Assembly: GCF_017744255.1 (NCBI RefSeq) | Contig: NZ_JAGHQP010000013.1 | Coordinates: 19,458 to 83,457 of the forward strand | Direction of reading: 5' to 3' | Length of the DNA stretch: 64,000 bases | From: Brevundimonas sp. A19_0 | Lineage (GTDB): Bacteria; Pseudomonadota; Alphaproteobacteria; Caulobacterales; Caulobacteraceae | Shown here: positions 60,171-64,000 of the stretch, in pieces | Layout of the letters: every line of letters begins with the position of its first letter | Numbering within the stretch: the stretch's first letter is position 1 | Made by a program: the position numbers and the translations under genes | Notes under the pieces: generated by a model | The model's input: only the letters and a program-made list of their open reading frames with translations | Database searches by the model: none | Told to the model about the DNA's origin: nothing

Positions 60171-60287
60171 GGCGAACTCCTTGCTGTGACGATCCGGGGG
60201 GCAGTGTATCGCCGGGGGCAGGGCAGGGGGCTGACCGTCCCTGACGCCGCCTTATGGAAGCTGACGGACAGGGGCGGCGCGACGCCC

Positions 60288-60316
60288 TTGACCCGCGGGG
60301 CTTCCGCGCGTAGAAC
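60288..60316 (+). promoter_or_regulatory. Promoter of the str operon (rpsL-rpsG-fusA-tuf)
   Basis: TTGACC (60288-60293), a 17-base spacer and TAGAAC (60311-60316). It also fits the Caulobacter housekeeping consensus TTGaCgS-N10-14-GCTANAWC. Transcription would start about 60323, giving a leader of about 210 bases before rpsL, which contains the stem-loop at 60389. This promoter and stem-loop are the main content of the 365-base gap 60171-60535. Confidence 0.65.
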
Positions 60317-60388
60317 CCGCGCACTTTTGACGGGGCGGATTCGTCGGCTCCCGAGATCGTGACAATCGAATGCGACGGGCTGTGTCCC

Positions 60389-60421
60389 GCCGGAATGCCC
60401 AAAGCGCGCATTCCGGCTTTT
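60389..60421 (+). terminator. Terminator-like stem-loop in the rpsL leader
   Basis: A perfect ten-pair stem (60389-60398 with 60408-60417) with a nine-base loop is followed by TTTT. It sits between the predicted promoter and rpsL, with no gene before it, so it could act as an attenuator. Confidence 0.6.
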
Positions 60422-60535
60422 GCGTTTGAGAACAATCCACCCGGGCCACGGCCATCCGGCCGGGTCCAAAAGAAGGCTCCGAGACGCCCCGGCCGACAGG
60501 CACACGTCTCCTGACATGAAGAGAAAACGGTTCGA

Positions 60536-60907
60536 ATGCCTACGATCAACCAGCTGATCCGCAAGCCCCGCCAGCCCAAGGTCGCCCGGAACAAGGTTCC
60601 GGCCCTGAAGGGTTGCCCCCAACGCCGCGGCGTCTGCACCCGCGTCTACACCACCACCCCGAAGAAGCCTAACTCGGCTCTGCGTAAGGTCGCCAAGGTG
60701 CGCCTGACCTCGGGCATCGAGGCGGTGTGCTACATCCCCGGCGAAGGCCACAACCTGCAGGAGCACTCGGTGGTGCTGATCCGCGGCGGCCGCGTGAAGG
60801 ACCTTCCGGGCGTGCGCTACCACATCCTGCGCGGCGTGCTCGACACCCAGGGCGTCAAGGACCGCAAGCAGCGTCGTTCGCACTACGGCGCCAAGCGTCC
60901 GAAGTAA
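60536..60907 (+). CDS. rpsL: 30S ribosomal protein S12
   Basis: The 123-residue protein is S12 at the decoding centre. [13 protein letters not shown] (K43 first Lys) and [14 protein letters not shown] are intact, so the streptomycin-relevant lysines are of sensitive type. It is the first gene of the str operon. GAGA-type Shine-Dalgarno is weak. A palindrome lies in the following spacer. Confidence 0.99.
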   Translation: MPTINQLIRKPRQPKVARNKVPALKGCPQRRGVCTRVYTTTPKKPNSALRKVAKVRLTSGIEAVCYIPGEGHNLQEHSVVLIRGGRVKDLPGVRYHILRGVLDTQGVKDRKQRRSHYGAKRPK

Positions 60908-60931
60908 GCCTCGCGCCTCACGATTTAATTC

Positions 60932-60945
60932 CCGGCCCGGGCCGG
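60932..60945. repeat. Perfect 14-base palindrome between rpsL and rpsG
   Basis: CCGGCCCGGGCCGG is a perfect palindrome in the 66-base spacer, 28 bases before rpsG. It could fold as a five-pair stem with a four-base loop. In E. coli the corresponding spacer binds S7 for translational control; whether this one does is unknown. Confidence 0.55.
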
Positions 60946-60973
60946 ACCCCAGACAACCAAGAAGAGCAAGCCC

Positions 60974-61447
60974 ATGTCCCGTCGTCACCGCGCCCAGAAG
61001 CGTGAAGTTCTGCCGGATCCCAAGTTCGGGGATCTGATCGTCACCAAGTTCATGAATTACGTCATGTACGAGGGCAAGAAGGCCGTCGCCGAGAACATCG
61101 TCTATGGCGCCTTCGACATCCTGGCCGACAAGAAGAAGGACATGGAGCCGGTCGCGACCTTCCATTCCGCGCTGGACAACGTGGCCCCGGCCGTCGAAGT
61201 CCGCTCGCGTCGCGTCGGTGGTGCCACCTATCAGGTGCCGGTCGAGGTTCGCCCCGAGCGCCGTCGTGCCCTGGCCATCCGCTGGCTCGTCAACGCTGCC
61301 CGCAAGCGCGGCGAGAACACCATGACGGAAAAGCTGGCCGCCGAGCTGCTGGACGCCGCCAACAACCGCGGCACGGCCGTCAAGAAGCGCGAAGACACCC
61401 ACAAGATGGCCGAAGCCAACCGCGCCTTCAGCCACTATCGCTGGTAG
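60974..61447 (+). CDS. rpsG: 30S ribosomal protein S7
   Basis: The 157-residue S7 organises the 16S 3' major domain. [20 protein letters not shown] and [18 protein letters not shown] are conserved. It ends RAFSHYRW, the short form without the E. coli K12-type extension. In E. coli, S7 represses its own operon by binding the spacer upstream. Confidence 0.98.
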   Translation: MSRRHRAQKREVLPDPKFGDLIVTKFMNYVMYEGKKAVAENIVYGAFDILADKKKDMEPVATFHSALDNVAPAVEVRSRRVGGATYQVPVEVRPERRRALAIRWLVNAARKRGENTMTEKLAAELLDAANNRGTAVKKREDTHKMAEANRAFSHYRW

Positions 61448-61489
61448 GCGCCTTCAAAGCGTCACCTGCACTGACTATCTGAGGGTTCA

Positions 61490-61524
61490 CGGCGCGGGCG
61501 GTTTCAGCTAAATCGCCCGCGCCG
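61490..61524 (+). other. Very strong stem-loop between rpsG and fusA
   Basis: A 15-pair stem (61490-61504 with 61510-61524, one G-U pair) with loop CAGCT. Ten of the pairs are consecutive G-C. No T tract follows, so it is not a classic terminator. It lies 43 bases after the rpsG stop and 70 bases before fusA. Confidence 0.75.
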
Positions 61525-61594
61525 CACATCCGCACAGACCGACTTTCCCGAGGGCGCCCCCCGCGCCCTGATCTCACTTCAAGGCACGTTTCCC

Positions 61595-63673
61595 ATGGCC
61601 CGCATCAACAAGATCGAGGACTACCGCAACTTCGGCATCATGGCCCACATCGACGCGGGCAAGACGACGACGACCGAGCGGATCCTGTTCTACACCGGCA
61701 AGAACCACAAGATCGGCGAAGTGCACGACGGCGCGGCCACCATGGACTGGATGGACCAGGAGATGGAGCGCGGCATCACCATCACCTCGGCCGCCACGAC
61801 CGCCTTCTGGCGTGAAAAGCGCCTGAACATCATCGACACCCCCGGCCACGTGGACTTCACCATCGAGGTCGAGCGCTCGCTGCGCGTGCTGGATGGCGCC
61901 GTGACCGTGCTGGACGGCAACGCCGGCGTTGAGCCGCAGACCGAAACCGTCTGGCGCCAGGCCGACAAGTACCGCGTTCCCCGCATCGTCTTCGTCAACA
62001 AGATGGACAAGATCGGCGCCGACTTCGACAAGTCGGTCGAGTCGATCCGCGACCGTCTGGGCGCCAAGGCCGTGCCGATCCAGTTCCCGATCGGCGCCGA
62101 GTCGAACCTGAGCGGCCTGGTTGACCTGGTCCGGATGAAGGCCGTTGTCTGGGACAACGACAACCTGGGCGCCAGCTTCCACGACGAGGACATCCCCGCC
62201 GATCTGGTCGACAAGGCCAATGAGGCCCGCCAGTACCTGATCGACAACGCCGTCGAGCTGGATGACGAGGCGATGGAAGCCTACCTGGAAGGCCAGGAGC
62301 CCTCGGAAGAGACCATCAAGAAGTGCATCCGGAAAGCCGTGCTGACCGGCGCCTTCTATCCGATCCTGTGCGGCTCGGCCTTCAAGAACAAGGGCGTGCA
62401 GACGCTGCTGGACGCCGTGGTCGACTATCTGCCGTCGCCGGTGGACATTCCGCCGACCCCCGGCATCGACTTCAAGACCGAAGAGCCGATCACCCGCAAG
62501 GCGTCGGACGACGAGCCCCTGTCGGTTCTGGCGTTCAAGATCATGGACGACCCCTTCGTCGGTTCGCTGACCTTCTGCCGCATCTATTCGGGCAAGATGG
62601 AAACCGGCCAGTCGCTGCTGAACTCCAGCCGCGACAAGAAGGAGCGCGTCGGCCGCATGCTGCTGATGCACTCGAACAACCGGGAAGACATCAAGGAAGC
62701 CTACGCCGGCGACATCGTCGCCCTGGCCGGCCTGAAGGACACCCGCACCGGGGACACCCTGTGCGACCCGATCAAGTCGCCCGTCATCCTCGAGAAGATG
62801 GAATTCCCGGCGCCGGTGATCGAGATCGCCGTCGAGCCCAAGTCCAAGGCCGACCAGGAGAAGCTGGGCGTCGCCCTGGCCAAGCTGGCTTCGGAAGACC
62901 CGTCCTTCACCGTCTCGACCGACCACGAGTCGGGCCAGACGATCCTGAAGGGCATGGGCGAACTGCACCTGGACATCAAGATCGACATCCTGAAGCGCAC
63001 GTACAAGGTCGAGGCCAACATCGGCGCGCCGCAGGTGGCCTACCGTGAGTCCATCAGCCGCAAGGCCGAGATCGACTACACCCACAAGAAGCAGACCGGC
63101 GGTACGGGCCAGTTCGCCCGCGTCAAGCTGGTGTTCGAGCCGGGCGAGCCGGGTACGGACTTCGTGTTCGAATCCGCCATCGTCGGCGGTGCCGTCCCCA
63201 AGGAATACATCCCGGGCGTGGAAAAGGGCCTGAAGTCGGCCAAGGAAAACGGCCTGCTGGCCGGCTTCCCGGTCATCGACGTCAAGGCGACCCTGGTCGA
63301 CGGCGCCTTCCACGACGTCGACTCCTCGGTGCTGGCGTTCGAGATCGCCTCGCGCGCGGCCTTCAAGGAACTGCGTGAGAAGGGCGGACCCAAGCTGCTC
63401 GAGCCGATCATGGCCGTCGAGGTGGTGACGCCCGAGGAATACCTGGGCTCGGTCATCGGCGACCTGAACGGTCGTCGGGGCATGATCCAGGGTCAGGACA
63501 TGCGCGGCAACGCCACGGTGGTGAACGCCTTCGTGCCGCTGGCCAACATGTTCGGCTATGTGAACACCCTGCGGGGCATGTCGCAGGGCCGCGCCCAGTT
63601 CACCATGCAGTACGACCACTACGAGCCGGTGCCGCAACACGTCGCCGACGAAGTGATCAAGAAGTACGCCTAA
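61595..63673 (+). CDS. fusA: Elongation factor G
   Basis: The 692-residue GTPase drives translocation. G1 is AHIDAGKTT (about 18-26), G3 DTPGHVDF and G4 NKMD; domains II-V follow to the end. It starts [20 protein letters not shown], the usual N-terminus. It lies between two stem-loops that may set its level relative to S7 and EF-Tu. Confidence 0.99.
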   Translation: MARINKIEDYRNFGIMAHIDAGKTTTTERILFYTGKNHKIGEVHDGAATMDWMDQEMERGITITSAATTAFWREKRLNIIDTPGHVDFTIEVERSLRVLDGAVTVLDGNAGVEPQTETVWRQADKYRVPRIVFVNKMDKIGADFDKSVESIRDRLGAKAVPIQFPIGAESNLSGLVDLVRMKAVVWDNDNLGASFHDEDIPADLVDKANEARQYLIDNAVELDDEAMEAYLEGQEPSEETIKKCIRKAVLTGAFYPILCGSAFKNKGVQTLLDAVVDYLPSPVDIPPTPGIDFKTEEPITRKASDDEPLSVLAFKIMDDPFVGSLTFCRIYSGKMETGQSLLNSSRDKKERVGRMLLMHSNNREDIKEAYAGDIVALAGLKDTRTGDTLCDPIKSPVILEKMEFPAPVIEIAVEPKSKADQEKLGVALAKLASEDPSFTVSTDHESGQTILKGMGELHLDIKIDILKRTYKVEANIGAPQVAYRESISRKAEIDYTHKKQTGGTGQFARVKLVFEPGEPGTDFVFESAIVGGAVPKEYIPGVEKGLKSAKENGLLAGFPVIDVKATLVDGAFHDVDSSVLAFEIASRAAFKELREKGGPKLLEPIMAVEVVTPEEYLGSVIGDLNGRRGMIQGQDMRGNATVVNAFVPLANMFGYVNTLRGMSQGRAQFTMQYDHYEPVPQHVADEVIKKYA

Positions 63674-63690
63674 CCCAAACCCCCTGCTTT

Positions 63691-63710
63691 CGGCGGACTT
63701 CGGTCCGCCG
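63691..63710 (+). other. Stem-loop between fusA and tuf
   Basis: CGGCGGAC and GTCCGCCG form an eight-pair stem with a TTCG tetraloop, extended by several G-U pairs. A second small palindrome CCCCTG-TT-CAGGGG (63735-63748) follows, directly before the tuf Shine-Dalgarno. There is no U tract. Confidence 0.65.
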
Positions 63711-63762
63711 GGGGCCCTGAAAACCAAGGACTAGCCCCTGTTCAGGGGACGGAGAGAAGAGA

Positions 63763-64000
63763 ATGGCCAAGGAAAAGTTTGAACGCACCAAGCCGCACTG
63801 CAACATCGGCACGATTGGTCACGTTGACCACGGCAAGACGACGCTGACGGCGGCGATCACGATGACGCTGGCCAAGGCCGGTGGTGCGAAGGCGATGAAC
63901 TACGCCGACATCGACGCGGCGCCGGAAGAGAAGGCGCGCGGCATCACGATCAACACGGCGCACGTGGAATATGAGACGGCCAACCGTCACTACGCCCACG
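63763..64000 (+). CDS. tuf: Elongation factor Tu (partial, runs off the window)
   Basis: The first about 79 residues of EF-Tu are present: [20 protein letters not shown], then [13 protein letters not shown] (G1) and [16 protein letters not shown] (switch I region). The gene continues beyond position 64000. GGAGAGAAGAG precedes the ATG. It is the fourth gene of the str operon; whether a second tuf copy exists elsewhere cannot be seen. Confidence 0.98.
   Translation, partial: MAKEKFERTKPHCNIGTIGHVDHGKTTLTAAITMTLAKAGGAKAMNYADIDAAPEEKARGITINTAHVEYETANRHYAH

Overview
The window is a contiguous, very GC-rich bacterial chromosome segment with tightly packed, mostly housekeeping genes. The gene set (a FliX-type flagellar regulator, a single-cysteine DksA, one bifunctional Rsh, DXP-dependent vitamin B6 genes pdxJ and pdxA, an Asn tRNA with encoded CCA, a full CtrA-type TTAA-N7-TTAA site, a CC_3452-like secreted protein) points to Alphaproteobacteria, order Caulobacterales, probably Brevundimonas or a close relative. 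The genus is inferred from protein style only. No insertion sequence, prophage, CRISPR array or integrase was seen.

Layout. 0.1-6.5 kb: fliX, dksA, a secreted esterase-like protein, gltX, a small secreted protein, a LOG-family nucleosidase, a lipoprotein, a CtrA site and terminator, tRNA-Asn and a TrmH-type methyltransferase. 6.5-14.2 kb: a 40-residue membrane peptide, pgm, an amino-acid permease, an NSS sodium symporter and hrpB. 14.2-17.4 kb (minus strand): two RNA methyltransferases and a membrane GT2 glycosyltransferase. 17.5-20.7 kb: TetR regulator plus a complete BtuFCD/Fec-type ABC importer in one overlapping operon. 20.7-26.3 kb: soluble lytic transglycosylase, dapA-smpB, a small membrane protein, a family-5-like uracil-DNA glycosylase coupled to a NYN nuclease-like gene, and folK. 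26.4-35.8 kb: rpoZ, rsh, a second LOG protein, pyrE, pdxJ, acpS, lepB, rnc, era and a beta-lactamase-fold hydrolase. 35.8-43.8 kb (minus): lptF, lptG, lptD, surA, pdxA, rsmA, an outer-membrane assembly operon. 43.9-46.6 kb: pepA, holC and two small I78-like lipoproteins. 46.9-55.3 kb: rpoB and rpoC. 55.4-60.2 kb (minus): a TonB-like membrane protein, a MacAB-like efflux system and a small secreted protein. 60.3-64 kb: the str operon rpsL-rpsG-fusA-tuf, with tuf cut by the window end.

How the genes work together. Transcription (rpoB, rpoC, rpoZ, dksA, rsh) and translation (rpsL, rpsG, fusA, tuf, gltX, smpB, rsmA, era, rnc) dominate. Envelope biogenesis is the second theme: LptF/LptG/LptD export and insert lipopolysaccharide, SurA folds outer-membrane proteins, LepB removes signal peptides, and the lytic transglycosylase and DapA act on peptidoglycan and its precursor supply. 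PdxA and PdxJ catalyse consecutive steps leading to pyridoxine 5'-phosphate.

The most unusual things are non-coding. A heptamer-based inverted repeat starts directly after the rpoB stop codon. Stem-loops lie in the leader and in every spacer of the str operon. A perfect CtrA site sits 70 bases upstream of a strong terminator with no gene between them. Among proteins, the MacA-like adaptor carries a Spy/CpxP-like insert, LepB has a roughly 177-residue acidic proline-rich cytoplasmic extension, and the I78-like lipoproteins carry a CTTC motif where the family's usual loop sequence is expected.
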